Source: Anaeramoeba flamelloides
Taxonomy: Eukaryota > Metamonada > Anaeramoebidae
DNA: 64,000 nucleotides
NCBI GenBank assembly: GCA_027625915.1
Contig: JANTQA010000008.1
Coordinates: 2,063,001-2,127,000 of the forward strand
Reading direction: 5' to 3'
The notes beneath the pieces were generated by a model. The model saw only the letters and a list, made by a program, of their open reading frames with translations. It was not told where the DNA came from and made no database searches. Position numbers and translations under genes: made by a program. This document shows, piece by piece, positions 24,189 through 35,356 of this stretch. Positions within the stretch are counted from its first letter, which is position 1. Every line of letters starts with the position of its first letter.

Positions 24189-27100
24189 TTATTTTTTTGC
24201 TAATAGTGATCTTAATTGTTTTTTTTGTCGATTATTAATTTTTTTCGGAAATTCAATTTCAAAAACAACCAAAAGATCTCCCTTTTCAGAAGGGAAATCA
24301 CGTATTGGCATCCCTAAACCAGGATATTTGATTACAACACCAGGGCTTGTAACATCTTTTCTCGAAATTGTTTCCATTTCACCATTTACATGTTTAAATG
24401 TACGTGTAAAGCCAGTTAAAGATTCTACTAAACTAATTTTCATTTTAGTTTTGAGATCATCACCAATTCTTTGAAATTTTTGATTGTTTTTTTGTCTGAT
24501 AACAAAAATAATATCTCCAGGAATAAAATCTTCACCTTCGTCTCCAGATTGTTCAAATTTCTATAGGCAAATACAACAAAAATGAAAAATAAACAATAAG
24601 TTTAGTATTAATTTAATATTAAATATCGATTAAATTTATAAAGAAAATTCAGTTATTGAGTAAATAGATACTATTTGTAATACAAAAACCCACAATTAAA
24701 AATGATATTTTTAAAAATTATGAATTAATAACGTTCTTTATTCATTCGATTTGGAAAAAATAGACTTGTTATGTTACGAGTTTGGCATGGAAGAACGAGA
24801 AAAATGATATTGTTCAAAGTGATATAAGATGACATTGAGGTTTCGGAAGAACGACGATTAATATAACCTTAGCACGAGAACAATATCATATTTTGAGTAT
24901 GGAAGGAGAACCAAAACGAGGAAACATAACAAGGTGATTGTTGAACAAATGAAACAACATGAGGTGCAATTTATTTTTTGAACTCGAGATCTAACTCTAT
25001 ACAACAATAAAAAAACGAAAACAAATTTAAACCAAAACAACTAATTTGTTATTTTTCAATGGTACCCTGAAGAACTTTTTCTTCAAAAGATCTTTTTCTC
25101 CCAATGGATTTATTGAAAACATTGAAGTTAAAATTTACATTTTCTCCATTGAAGACAAAACTTGGTTTAAAACCCCACATAAACAAACTAGATCGTTCAT
25201 CTTTTCAATGAGTCTCTATCTCCCCTTTTATTTTGTAATTGTTTAGAAACATCAGACGGCGATCAAACATAAAACACCGCATCTATATGTGTTCTTAACA
25301 GTGACTGATTTTGAGCATTCCTCTAAAAATTCTTTACTTGACAAAAAAAAATAAAATGTTTTTTTTTTTTTTCTAATTTCAAAAATTTGTAATTGTGTTT
25401 TTTTCTTATTTTGAAATTCTTGTATAAATGGTTTCCTATCTCTTTTTTCAAAATCAAAAAAAAAGAGATCAATGTTTTTTTGCTTTTTTAAACATGATAT
25501 TGATTTCTTTCGAACCAAAACCAAAAACATTGTTTGGTTTTCGGCATCTTTTTTAATCAAAGAAAGAGAATTCATTCAATTTCCAACCTTTAAGGGAAAA
25601 TTGATGGACTTTTTTCTTTGTCCTCTATTGAACAAATAATTGGTGTCCTTGAACCAAATTATATGTTTAAATATCGTAAATCCTTGACGAGACGATCTTT
25701 TGGGATTTATGATATTTACAACTTGGCAAAAATTTGGTTAAACTTTTCTAAAATAACTTTAAATAACATTTTTAAAGTCAAATATAATAGTAAAATGCTG
25801 ACTATTTTACCCAAATTGAATCGGAAAAAAGAAGATCAGAAAATTTTCAAACTTTGTCTAATTACTAAAGGATTTCCCAAAATATTTCCACGGTGACTAC
25901 AATACTATCCTAAACTTTTTTGTGAAGCAATCACTTTCTTATCAGTAGTTGTTTTGAATTATATAGTTAAATTTTTACAAATAAAAAGTTTGAGATAAAA
26001 AAAATATATATATAGCACAATTATTTAGGTTTAAGGACTATGTTCCCACCCTTGAGGGGGTTTTGTAATTTTGTTATTTCAGTTTCACTTTTCACAAAAA
26101 ATTTTCACATGGAAGAAATTGGACAAAAAAAAAAAAAAAACATTTTTTGTCATTGTTAACTTTTCATGCAGACTTTTTTTCTTTCTTTTTTCAATGAAAA
26201 GGAAAATTGAAAATAACAAGTAAAAAATAAATGCAAAAAATGGCTTTTGTGGATTTTCAAGTGCATTTCAAATTTGAGAACATTTCAAACTTGTAAAAGG
26301 AAATGTAAAAAATATATAGAACAACCCAAGAAAATAGTGTGAGTTCCGAAAGTTGAAATGGAAATTCTAAAATATTAAAATCAAAATTTTGCATGATCTT
26401 ACAAGGGTAAATAATTGTGAAAATTGTTAAAATTGTCAAAATCTCACATTTTTTCAAAAAGAAATTCTCCTTGGACAAATATTACTTTGATTTTACAACT
26501 CTTTCAAGGGTGATTTTATACACTATTTCACTGTTTTCACCTGAAAATTGTAGTCCTTAAGCTCGAAAGAAAATTGGAATTAGGACGAAAAATTATGTTT
26601 CAAAAGAGTTTTATTTCTGATTTGGTAAAATATAGAAACAGCCCATGAGGCTATTCGTTCGATGTTAATTGATTTTTCTTTTAAAATTGTGCTGATGTAA
26701 ATATCAAACGTAAAATAAATTTTTAAATGTGTGGTTCAATTTTCTTTTACTATTTTGGATTACTTTTACACCTTAACAATAACAAAATAAAGTCTATTGA
26801 TGTTCTAAATTTAAAGAAATTGAAAAAAATCCATTCTTTTTTCAAAAAAAATAAAAAAAAAAAAAAATTTGCTTGCTTACAAATCTATGTCCATTTGGTA
26901 ACCCACGTTCTATGACCACTTCAAGAACTGTGTCTCTTCTTTCAAGTTCGCCTTTCATTCCACCATATTTTAGAATATTTTTTGAATGGGGGAATTTAAG
27001 AATACAACCATGATAGAGTTCGTATAAAGACACATCAATCTCGAATTCCATATCAGATCCCTTTCTTTGTGAATTCCTTCCTCCACCAAAGTTAAAACCG

Positions 27101-27486
27101 AAATTACTTCCAAAAAGATCGGAAAAGGATCCAAAAAATGAGCCACCAGGACCTGAACCAGAATTTTGATCTAACCCTTTTTTCCCATGTTGATCATATA
27201 TTCTCCTTTTTTTATCGTCGGACAAGACCTCGTAGGCGTGTGCAATTTTTTTGAATTGATCTTCTGCATCTTTTGCTTTATTGAGATCTGGATGATATTT
27301 TTTTGCTAATTGACGATACGATCTTTTGATTTGTGGAAGTGGTGCGTTTGGAGAGACACCAAGAATGTCATAGTATTCTGTTTCACGAACACAATATATA
27401 ACAGCGAAATTTAGAGAGATTAGAATAAAGTAAATTCCAATCATAAAAAAAAAGCCTTTCATTATTAATGGTGAGAATTCTGACAA
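24189..27486 (-). CDS. ER-type DnaJ co-chaperone (ERdj3/DNAJB11-like), two exons
   Basis: An Hsp40 that would stimulate the ER Hsp70 (BiP) and bind unfolded clients. Exon 1 is 27486-26881 and exon 2 is 24560-24189, separated by a 2318 bp intron (GTAAGC ... CTATAG, phase 0), giving 325 residues. Residues 9-31 are a hydrophobic signal or anchor segment. The J domain starts at about 37 (YYDILGVSPNA) with HPD at 65-67. A Gly/Phe-rich linker follows, then the C-terminal substrate domains (LERRDTVLEVVIERG; exon 2 has PGDIIFVI, ISLVESLTGF and FEIEFP). ERdj3 has a cysteine-rich insert in the first substrate domain; here it is replaced by a short stretch without cysteines. No KDEL-type tail. Alternative starts at Met1 and Met9 are both possible. 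A cytosolic type II J protein is less likely because of the leader. Confidence 0.87.
25046..25896 (+). pseudogene. Degenerate coding-like stretch antisense inside the DnaJ intron
   Basis: Several plus-strand segments have protein-like codon use and few low-complexity codons: around 25064-25240 (SFSPNGFIENIEVKIYIF), around 25490-25640 (DIDFFRTKTKNIVWF) and 25618-25896 (LAKIWLNFSKITLNNIF). They lie in different frames with no good splice sites between them, so this looks like a decayed gene or element fragment. A 107-codon minus-strand frame (25575-25252) overlaps the middle and is an alternative reading. I do not recognise the family. Confidence 0.3.
26035..26556. mobile_element. 522 bp TTAA-flanked TIR element in the DnaJ intron
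   Basis: TTAA flanks both sides (26031-26034, 26557-26560). The ends read inward as GGACTATGTTCC and GGACTACAATTT. Both arms then contain ACCCTTGA followed by a GTTTTGTAA or GTTGTAA motif in inverted orientation. It is non-coding and shares the target and end style of the elements at 18214, 30208 and 61107, though the inside differs. Confidence 0.65.
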
Positions 27487-27610
27487 GTCAATTGAATTGT
27501 GAAAGAGATCAAAAATAAAAAATTTGTGTTTTGTATTCTATCGTTTAAAATTGAATTGTCTTTCAATTTTAATTCGTAAGGATTGTGGAGAATATATAAA
27601 AATAAAAAAA

Positions 27611-27805
27611 ATGAAAGAGATTATTATTTCTTTCAATTTCTCTTTTATTTTTTTCTTGTTGTGTGCTGTTAAATCCAAGACTAAATTGTATCTAATTGAT
27701 CAAATACTAAATTTGAAAGAAATGATGACTAGGAGAGAATTGAGAATATTTCGCTCATGTTCCCTTCCCATTAAAAAAAATACTTTTATCTCAAAAGTTC
27801 AATAA
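27611..27805 (+). CDS. Possible 64-aa secreted peptide, divergent from the DnaJ gene
   Basis: The ATG at 27611 opens MKEIIISFNFSFIFFLLCA, which looks like a signal peptide, followed by a charged Lys/Arg-rich tail ending at 27805. The frame is also open upstream to a TTG at 27524. It starts 124 bases from the DnaJ start on the opposite strand, so a shared promoter is possible. No family recognised. A chance frame in AT-rich DNA is at least as likely. Confidence 0.2.
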   Translation: MKEIIISFNFSFIFFLLCAVKSKTKLYLIDQILNLKEMMTRRELRIFRSCSLPIKKNTFISKVQ

Positions 27806-28140
27806 GGTAGATTTATTAAATCTGGGAAAACATCTTTACAAATTTATATTGTAAAGATATTTAATTTTTTTCAAGGTAATTTGAGGATAAAACAATTTTT
27901 TATAGGACCGATATAAAAAGTTTTTATATTAAAATTGGAAAATTTAAGTAGTTTTAGAAAATCGAATTAAATACAAGTACACTATTAATTAAAAAGATGT
28001 AAAAGTTTAAGTGGTATTCAATTTTCAATTCAACTACTTGAAAACACATTTTTCAAACATCATGACTTTATAAAAGGTGATTTGAATCCTAGTCAAACCT
28101 ATATTTTTTTTTCTCCCTTTGCAAAGACTGAAATTCTTAA

Positions 28141-28394
28141 GGGATTAGCGTCTACAAAGGAGAAGTATAAAATTAACATATTTTACTACTGAAGATAAAT
28201 TATCATATTAGTATTAAATTATTCAAATGAATCTCCAAATCAGATTGTAAAAAGACTAGAAAATTCGATCGAATCAACATGTATGAAACTTGTATTAGTA
28301 AAAAAATCCCTAGAACATTGAGCAAAAAAACTACATATTCAGGCACACATTTAAAAGTAGAGGTATATAGTTTTTAAAAACGGAGAATTAAACA

Positions 28395-28397
<3 letters not shown>
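28141..28397. mobile_element. One-ended copy of the TTAA element family
   Basis: TTAA at 28137-28140 is followed by GGGATTAGCGTCTACAAAGG, nearly the same as the left end at 18214. The match continues (CTTGTATTAGTAAAAAAA). No matching right end is visible before or after the TA repeat at 28398, so it is truncated or interrupted. Confidence 0.55.

Positions 28398-28441
<44 letters not shown>
28398..28441. repeat. TA microsatellite
   Basis: About 22 uninterrupted TA units. Similar tracts are at about 33500-33529, 34224-34260 (inside a MITE) and 46416-46457. Confidence 0.95.
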
Positions 28442-28443
<2 letters not shown>

Positions 28444-30207
28444 TCCTGAATCAAAGTATTGAAAAAAATACAGTCAATGAAAAAAAAACACATACAATTT
28501 TTTTAAATTGTTAATATGAGTGAAATTGTTGTGTAATTATATTATATTTATAATCTAATCATTTTTTTTTAAGAATCAAACTTTTAAAATGATAATTCAT
28601 CCACTTATTAAAATGATGATTAATTAAATCACACTTGTTCAAAACACCATTCAATTAACCAAAAAAAAAATGAAAAAAAAATATCATTTTCCAAACTCTT
28701 GTAAACCTCGATAAAACTCGATTTTTTTTCAAAAAAAGTAGATCTACTTATACTATCAAGCAATTACTTGAAAATTCTATATCAATCCGACTTTAATGAT
28801 GATTACGTAGGTTTATTACTAGATAAAAAAAATTGGTTATTGATAAAAAGTATTTGAATAAAAATAAATTAAATTAAACAACAATTTTCCGAATGCTCAC
28901 AATTAAAGATCTTTTACGGTATTTTTTTCATATCCGTTATTTTTTTCCTAAACTATAATCAGTAAATTAAAAAGTAAAAAAAATTTTTTTTTGCCACAGA
29001 AAAAGAAATGGAAAAAAATAAAGAAAGATTATATTCGAATTTTTGCAAAAATTTGATATAAATGAACAGTTTTATTTGAGACCTTTTTTTCATTACCCTG
29101 TTTCAAGAATTCGAATTACACATTTTATAAAATTAGTCTTAATTGAATAATTAATTAAAAATCGAAGAGAAATTTCATTTTCAATATTTAATATAATGAA
29201 AAAAAAAAGAATTTTCAATTAAAGGGTATTATTTTTGAAAAAAGAAAAAAAAAATTATTAAAGTGAACAAAAAAAAATTATATAAGAATTACCATGTATA
29301 AAAAATTGTAAAAATAAGAGAAGTAAACATTCAAATACCAAAAATTTTCTATTGTTTATTGAATCGACTTCACTTAAAAGTTGTATTCAATTTTCGGCTT
29401 TGTTTAAACAATTTTTAATTGTTATTAAGAGATGAATTCTTGGATTAATTTTACCTCTTTAATATGTTGATCAGTAAATAAAGGCAACTTTTTCAAGTCT
29501 AACAAAGTTATCCTCTCTTTTAATATTTTTAGTGCTTCTTCATTAGGTAATAATTCCTTTCATCTCTGAAATATTACAAAAGTAAATCAATATTTTAAGA
29601 GATGTGATAAATATAGTTGTTGTTGATCATATGTTTTGGAGATTATTTATATTTTTTCTCTTTGAAAATTTAGTTTCTGATATTTTTTTTATTTGTCAAA
29701 ATTTATTTTTATTTTTAGAAAGACTTTTAATTTAACAAATAAATTTAAAAATAAAATTATAATTAAATAAAATACTCAAAATAATTTCTGAAAAGGTGAA
29801 ATTGACTTAGTATATAAAAAAGAATTATTTCAGATATCTAGGAATAATAATTATTGATTTTTTTGTGAGATTGGTGAATAATATTATTTTTACAGTAAAA
29901 CCCCTTTAATTAATATTTTGAAGAATTGATAGATCTGGCATTTTTATTTTTATCATTATAATATATGATAGAATACAATCAAAAATAAAATTATATCAAA
30001 CTTGGTTCATTATTAAATATTTCCAAAACAACCGAGGCCGGTCCATTTCTTCATCAATCCTTAAAGATATAAAGTAAATTTAATTTCTTCAACTTTAGTT
30101 AAAAAAATACAGACAAAAATTATTGATAATCTCTCAAAAAAAAAAAGAGAAATATTTTAGAATTGTTAAAACCCTGAAAGTTTTTATTATTTTTAAATCG
30201 AGTTTAA
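28442..30207. other. Intergenic AT-rich DNA with one orphan exon-like piece
   Basis: Mostly A/T homopolymers and short tandem AT runs. Apart from the 34-codon minus-strand piece at 29455-29556, listed separately, I see no coding or RNA feature. Confidence 0.45.
29455..29556 (-). CDS. Orphan exon-like segment, 34 codons, unknown protein
   Basis: On the minus strand a stretch reading ELLPNEEALKILKERITL and ending LFTDQHIKE is bounded by an AG acceptor-like GAAAG and a GTAAAA donor, phase 0 at both ends. Residue use is mixed and amphipathic, unlike the Lys/Phe/Ile-only translations around it. I could not find partner exons on either side, so it may be a relic or one exon of a gene I cannot assemble. 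Confidence 0.3.
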
Positions 30208-31452
30208 GAGAGTAGATATACCATAAGACATGATAAAAAATTTAGAGAGATGAGAAAAGATTATTTTATTTTAGTGGCGTGTGATCTTGGGTTCTCTAAA
30301 TATTTTTTTTAAAAAATTATTTGATATTTTTTTTTTAGTAATGCTAAACAATAAAAAAAGGATAAAAGAATTGATATAATGGTTTGATTTTTTTTTTTTT
30401 TTTATTTAAATAGTTTTTTCGGGGAGAATATAATTTTAGATTCTGAGAATAAAACTTATAGCTATTTTATTGTTTAAAAGTTTGATAAAATATAATCATA
30501 TTCACATCTCCAATTCTACCAAATCAAAGTATTTAAAACCTTAACCAGATATGTTTTCAGATAATTATTATTTTTTTTGGAATTCTTCTAGCTATTAAAT
30601 CTCCATTTTTATTTTCTTTTGTGAGCCCCCACCCCCCTATTCTAATGTTGTTGTTATTTTTAAACAAAATCCCTTTATTCCAAATGTCACTGATAAAAAA
30701 ATCTTTCTTACCGTCTTGGAAAAAAAGTGAAACACGATTTTTAATCGGGAACATTAATAGAACCTGAAAATGAAAAGTAAAATCAATAAAAAGAAGAAAT
30801 CAAACAACTTCAAATAATAACCCATTATATTATTTTCAATCAGCCCAACAAATATAATTTAAATCTAATTGATTTATCGAAATTGTTCATGTGGTTTTGT
30901 AAATCCAAAAAATAATGAATTTTTTTGAACAAATTTTTAATAATTGATCAACCAAAGAAAATCCCTTCAAAAGATGGTATTTAAAAAAACTGTTATTGTG
31001 GTGAATACTTCATTTTGTCTTTATTTGTTTATTTATTCTTTTTTTAATTGATCGTACTTTTCATTTTCAGTAGTGTTCCCAATTTAAAACCGTGTTTCAC
31101 TTTTTTTCTCTTTTTCACTTTTTTTCCACAATAGTTATATCTTTTTGTTGTTATGATGAAAAAGAAAAAATTCAAAAATAATGAAAAAATTAAATACCAC
31201 AATAGAATGTTGAGATATGGATAAAAGATAAGTCATTCAAAATTCGAAACACTATTTTAAGCAATTCAACTCAACATTCCATTGTGATAATTTCTTTGAG
31301 ACTTTTGAAAAAAAAATTATCAAAAATCTAATGAATGAAATTCTTTAAATAATAAAAATCAATGAGTTACAACTAAAATAAAAAATCTTATTTTCCGATC
31401 CTCATCAAAATATTTCAAAAGTGAAAAATTTTCCTTTCACGTGGCTACTCCC
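30208..31452. mobile_element. TTAA-flanked TIR element with another element nested inside
   Basis: TTAA flanks both ends (30204-30207, 31453-31456). The ends read inward as GAGAGTAGATAT and GGGAGTAGCCAC. It is homologous along its length to 61107-61920 (shared blocks ATAAGACATGATAAAAA, ATTTTATTTTAGTGG and AATTAAATACCACAATAGA). The extra 425 bp here is the insertion at 30711-31135. Without it the element would be 820 bp, almost the size of the other copy (814 bp). No coding capacity. Confidence 0.8.
30711..31135. mobile_element. 425 bp GGAAAAAAAGTG-family element nested in a TTAA element
   Basis: TIRs of about 70 bp: the left end contains CTTGGAAAAAAAGTGAAAC, TTTTTAATCGGGAACATTA and GAAAATGAAAAGTAAAATC; the right end carries their complements. 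TA lies at both edges (30709-30710 and 31136-31137). The homologous site at 61593-61594 has a single TA and no insert, which confirms the boundaries. Interior matches 15398-15832. Confidence 0.88.
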
Positions 31453-31778
31453 TTAAATTGATAATTCATGTTCTGATTTAAAACTTAGAGAAAAAAACGA
31501 GAAAAAAAGATCATATTTCAGAATTTTTCGACTATTGTGGTGAGCCTTTATTGCTTGTAATTAAGATTTAAGTTGACAACTCACATTCTGATTCAAAATG
31601 AGAGGAAAAAAAAAACAAACACCTCATAAAAAAAAAATTATCAAATTATTTTCATCGGTAGAAAAGTAAATAAAAAAGGAACAATCAAAAAACAATTGGT
31701 GGTAAGAGTGAGTCGTTTGTTTTTGAATTTGATTTAAAACAAAAGATCGAAATAATTTATTGGTTTTATCTTTGTTAT

Positions 31779-32246
31779 TTAATTTTGTTTTTTCATTTCA
31801 ATTTCTTTTTTGATTTCATTTTTATCTTTTTCTTTTTCTTTTTCATTTTCATTTTCATTTTTTTCTAATTGAATTTGCTTGTTCTTGATAAGGTTAACCA
31901 GTCCTTTAATTTGTAATTCTTTTGCTGCAACTAAAATCTTTTGGGAGTTTTCTTTTGTAAGTGTAATTCTTCGAAGATAAACGTACCCAAGAATCTGTAA
32001 AAAGATTTCTGGTTCGATTGATGGAATTTCAACAACTTTTATTCTTTGCACATTTTGTCTCCAATTTTCTTCATAAAAAAGAGTTTTCCAAAGCTCGGAA
32101 CAGTTTTGTAAAAAGATTTTGTTTGCATAAAATTCTTTTTGATCTTTTCCAATTAGAAACTTCACATCGGCAAAGCGCTGATTATTCATCATATTAGACA
32201 TAACATCCAAAATGTTTTCTTCTTCCCAAACATCCAATTGTTCCAT
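31779..32246 (-). CDS. BTB/POZ domain protein, single exon, 155 aa
   Basis: ATG at 32246, no intron needed. Residues about 12-115 form a BTB/POZ fold: ILDVMSNMMNNQRFADVKF (entry helix and the ADVKF strand), then LIGKDQKEFYANKIFL with the usual 'F.A.K..L' position, FLQILGYVYLRRITLT for the 'L.YiYt..i.l' segment, and ILVAAKELQIKGLV as the closing helix. After this comes an Asn/Glu/Lys low-complexity tail. BTB domains dimerise and often act as Cullin-3 adaptors; with no kelch, BACK or ankyrin partner the target is unknown. It lies between repeat tracts with about 330 bases to the TTAA element downstream. Confidence 0.85.
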   Translation of the reverse strand: MEQLDVWEEENILDVMSNMMNNQRFADVKFLIGKDQKEFYANKIFLQNCSELWKTLFYEENWRQNVQRIKVVEIPSIEPEIFLQILGYVYLRRITLTKENSQKILVAAKELQIKGLVNLIKNKQIQLEKNENENEKEKEKDKNEIKKEIEMKKQN

Positions 32247-33169
32247 TTTAATAATTTCTGTTCAAAAAGCAAAAATAGAAAAAAATAAAAGATTTGAAAT
32301 TTTTTAATGGTACTATTTTTGGGATCTGTGTCTTAAAAGCGTCTTTGGTTTCAAGGGTTTAAATCAAAACTTGGTGGAATTTTTTTTATTTGGTTAATAA
32401 CCATTTTTAAGGGACTACTGGTATTTTAAGTCGAAAAGGGAAAAATTTTCAATTCATTTTCTAATTTTTTCAAATAGAGATCAAAGCCACAAATTGAAAC
32501 TTACTTCTCTCTCTATTGAAAAAAGAAAAAAAAAATATGGAAAAGGAGGTGAAAATTTTGTCACATTTCTAATTCAAATACCAGTATTGACTCTTTTTCA
32601 TTTTTTTTTTCCAAATGTAAAACAGTCAATTTTTTATTCGGGAACTCTGTGAATTAATTCCATATGAAAAATTTCATTTATCAGCTTTTGGAGATTGAGT
32701 TATCATTTTTCAAAGAATTCATTTTTTCCAATTAAATTTTCAGTATTTAAAACTGATCCTTTTTTGGTTAAAATTTCTGGGTTCAATCACCTTAATTTTC
32801 TTTTCTAGTAGATATAAGAAAAAGATAAAAAATGAAAACGAAAAACAGAAAAACAATATCATTTTAGGTCAAAACATCATTTGTTGGTTATATTTATTGT
32901 ATCGCTCCAATATATTCAAACCTTCACTGCTTTGGAGAATTCAATAGATTTGTAAACCCTGGTTTACAAAAATTCACACGGGATAAAGACGAAATTACTT
33001 CAACTATAGCTATCTTAATAATTATACATGCCAAAAAAGCGAAATTCGCATATTGTCCCACCCTTAATAAAAAAGTACACTTTTCAACATTTGGAATTGG
33101 AAAATTAATTTATAATTCTAATTACACTCATCAAATACCGATATATTTAGACCAACTACAAAAGATAAA

Positions 33170-33445
33170 GTATGTAAAATGAAGTGAAAATTCTTTCCAA
33201 TTTTTTATTTAACAGTGGAAAGTCAAAATGAACATTCTTGTTTTTCTCAATAAAACCCTAAGAATCTGAGTTTTTCATTTTTTCAGAAGATTTATGGATT
33301 AATTATTTTTTTTTATTTGTATTTAAAAAATTCTTTGATATATATTATTCTGGTTATTTCTTATTTGTTCTTCGAAGGTCAATTATATAAAATAGTTGAT
33401 AACTGAAAAAATAGTTGAGCCCCTTTGACTGAAATAGACTTTATT
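33170..33445 (-). mobile_element. Partial, reversed copy of the GGGGCCC-TIR element family
   Basis: The sequence ending GCCCCTTTGACTGAAATAG is the reverse complement of the left end of the elements at 50465 and 55353. The preceding blocks (AACATTCTTGTTTTTCTCAA, then TTATTTGTTCTTCGAAGG and TCAATTATATAAAATAG) also match them in reverse. The far end is degraded or missing; a weak trace continues to about 32550. Confidence 0.6.
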
Positions 33446-33497
33446 ATTATTTTAGATCTAAATGAATTTATTATAAATTAGTGTGTAATTTATTTGA

Positions 33498-33533
<36 letters not shown>

Positions 33534-34104
33534 TTCTTCATAGAAACAGTATTACAATATACCTATTATTTATTACGAAATAAGAAAGATATATTTTGGA
33601 TTTAATAAAAAAATTCAAGTCGATTTATATATAGATAACTCTTAAATAAAAATTTTATTGAATTTTTTGACCAAATTTTTTTAAAAATAATTCTTATTCT
33701 TCTTATTAAACTTTTTTTCAATAATAATTCAGGGATAAAAAATCTATAATTTTCATTTCAGAAATTCCGAACTCACTTTTTTTCTGTAATTAGTTTTATT
33801 GTTTTTAATTTTTCAACGATCATTGATTTTTATATATTTAAAATTATTTAAAAGTGAATTATGAATTAGATTAAATTTTTATGTTATTGATACTAAATGA
33901 TATATCTTTTTTTCAATTTATTATTTTATATGAGTCACAATTATTGAAATGGGGCTTATTATAACATCTTGAAATTTCGAAAAGAATTCAAAAAAAAAAT
34001 TATAATAATCCACTTCTATTTAAAGTTATTTTAAGAAATGAATTATCATTTTGAAAATTATAATCCTTTTTTTCACTTATTTGAAAAGTATAAAATTCTA
34101 CATA

Positions 34105-34218
34105 CAGTCCTGTGTCTTTTTAAGGCACTGTAAATATCTCATTAAGGCCCAAAATCAAAGTGGTCAAAATAAGGCATAATTTTTCTGTGTAAATTTCCAA
34201 GATTACTCATAATGTAAT

Positions 34219-34265
<47 letters not shown>

Positions 34266-34416
34266 GAAAACACTCCAACTAACTCAGTAATTATTCAGTG
34301 AAATTATATCTTGAAATTGGGAAAGTGCCTTAAATCAAAAATTTTTTCCTTAAATTGAACAAAATTTTATGCCTTATATGTTGATTTTTCCTGTACCTTA
34401 AAATGGCACAGGACTG
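34105..34416. mobile_element. 312 bp MITE, TA-flanked, CAGTCCTGTG termini
   Basis: The ends read inward as CAGTCCTGTGTCTTTTTAAG and CAGTCCTGTGCCATTTTAAG, with TA on both sides (34103-34104, 34417-34418). A TA microsatellite occupies the centre. Both arms have AAGGCAC/AAGGC repeats like the MITE at 5306. Tc1/mariner-type non-autonomous element by target and ends. Confidence 0.8.
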
Positions 34417-35356
34417 TATTATTAATTTATGTCCAAAAAAAAAAAAAAAAAAAATAGTTTCTTCAATGCAAAAAGAAATCGTATTACGTATGCATGAATG
34501 ATAAAAATATACATTCAAAATAGCTCGAATAAGTTTCTAAATAAAATGTAACAGAAAAAAGATGAACATTCACTTCTACTTTTACGGCACAATATTTGTT
34601 CAAGAATTAAGGCACAAAAAAATTTGAAATTAAAGCAAAAAATTCAAATTCAAAAAAAATAAATCAAGAAAATTTTTTTAAAGAATACCTGTAACATTCA
34701 AATTTAAACCGAAAAATGATTTTTTTGATTATGTTATTTTGTAATTATAATGGGTATTATAATTTTATGAGTGGTGAGTGATAGCGGCGCCAGCTTATGG
34801 ATATTTATTAATTTTGTTATTTTATATTCGAATGTCAAAAAGAATATTTATTCTGAAAATTGGATAAAAATAATACTGAATTTTAAAGTTAAAATCATCA
34901 CCAAAATTTTTTTTTCAAATAGATTTATGAAGTATAATTTTTAAAATAATTACTATTAACGAATTTTCAAGTTCAAGTTAAGATTTTAAAGTATTTCAAA
35001 CTTCTCAAAGAGTCATATTATATTTATAATAGCAGGGGAAATTTTTTTATAATTATATTTTTGAAATGGAAATTATGGAATTGTATAATAAACGAAGGTT
35101 TGGATCTATCTAAGGTTAAGGCAAATTATTGGAAAATTGTTTGGGATTGTGAAAATTTATCATTTTTTTCAAATAGAAATTCTTAGTTTAAAATAATCAC
35201 TGAGATTGTGGAACTCTTTTCAGAGTTTTTCTATCATCATTTTTGCTGTTTAAACCTGAAAAATTAATCCTTGAAAAAATAAATTTAATTTTTTTTTCCT
35301 GAATCCCAATTGATAATCCAAAGACTGATAGATTAGTAAGCATTTAATAAAAAATT

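Larger units (their letters stand above)
32247..35056. other. Intergenic tract with repeat copies
   Basis: Contains a degraded reverse copy of the GGGGCCC-family element (about 33170-33445), a TA microsatellite (about 33500-33529) and the MITE at 34105-34416. A lone TTAA plus GGGACTACTGG end at about 32405 resembles a single terminus of the TTAA family. No gene seen. Confidence 0.5.

Noticed and set aside
32770-32800. GGGTTCAATC-like motif resembling a tRNA T-loop
   Set aside because: No acceptor stem, D-arm or anticodon arm can be paired around it; no tRNA found anywhere in the window.
35058-35186. 43-codon plus-strand stretch (LDLSKVKANYWKIVWDCENL)
   Set aside because: Protein-like residues, but no start, no splice partners and no family; too short to support.
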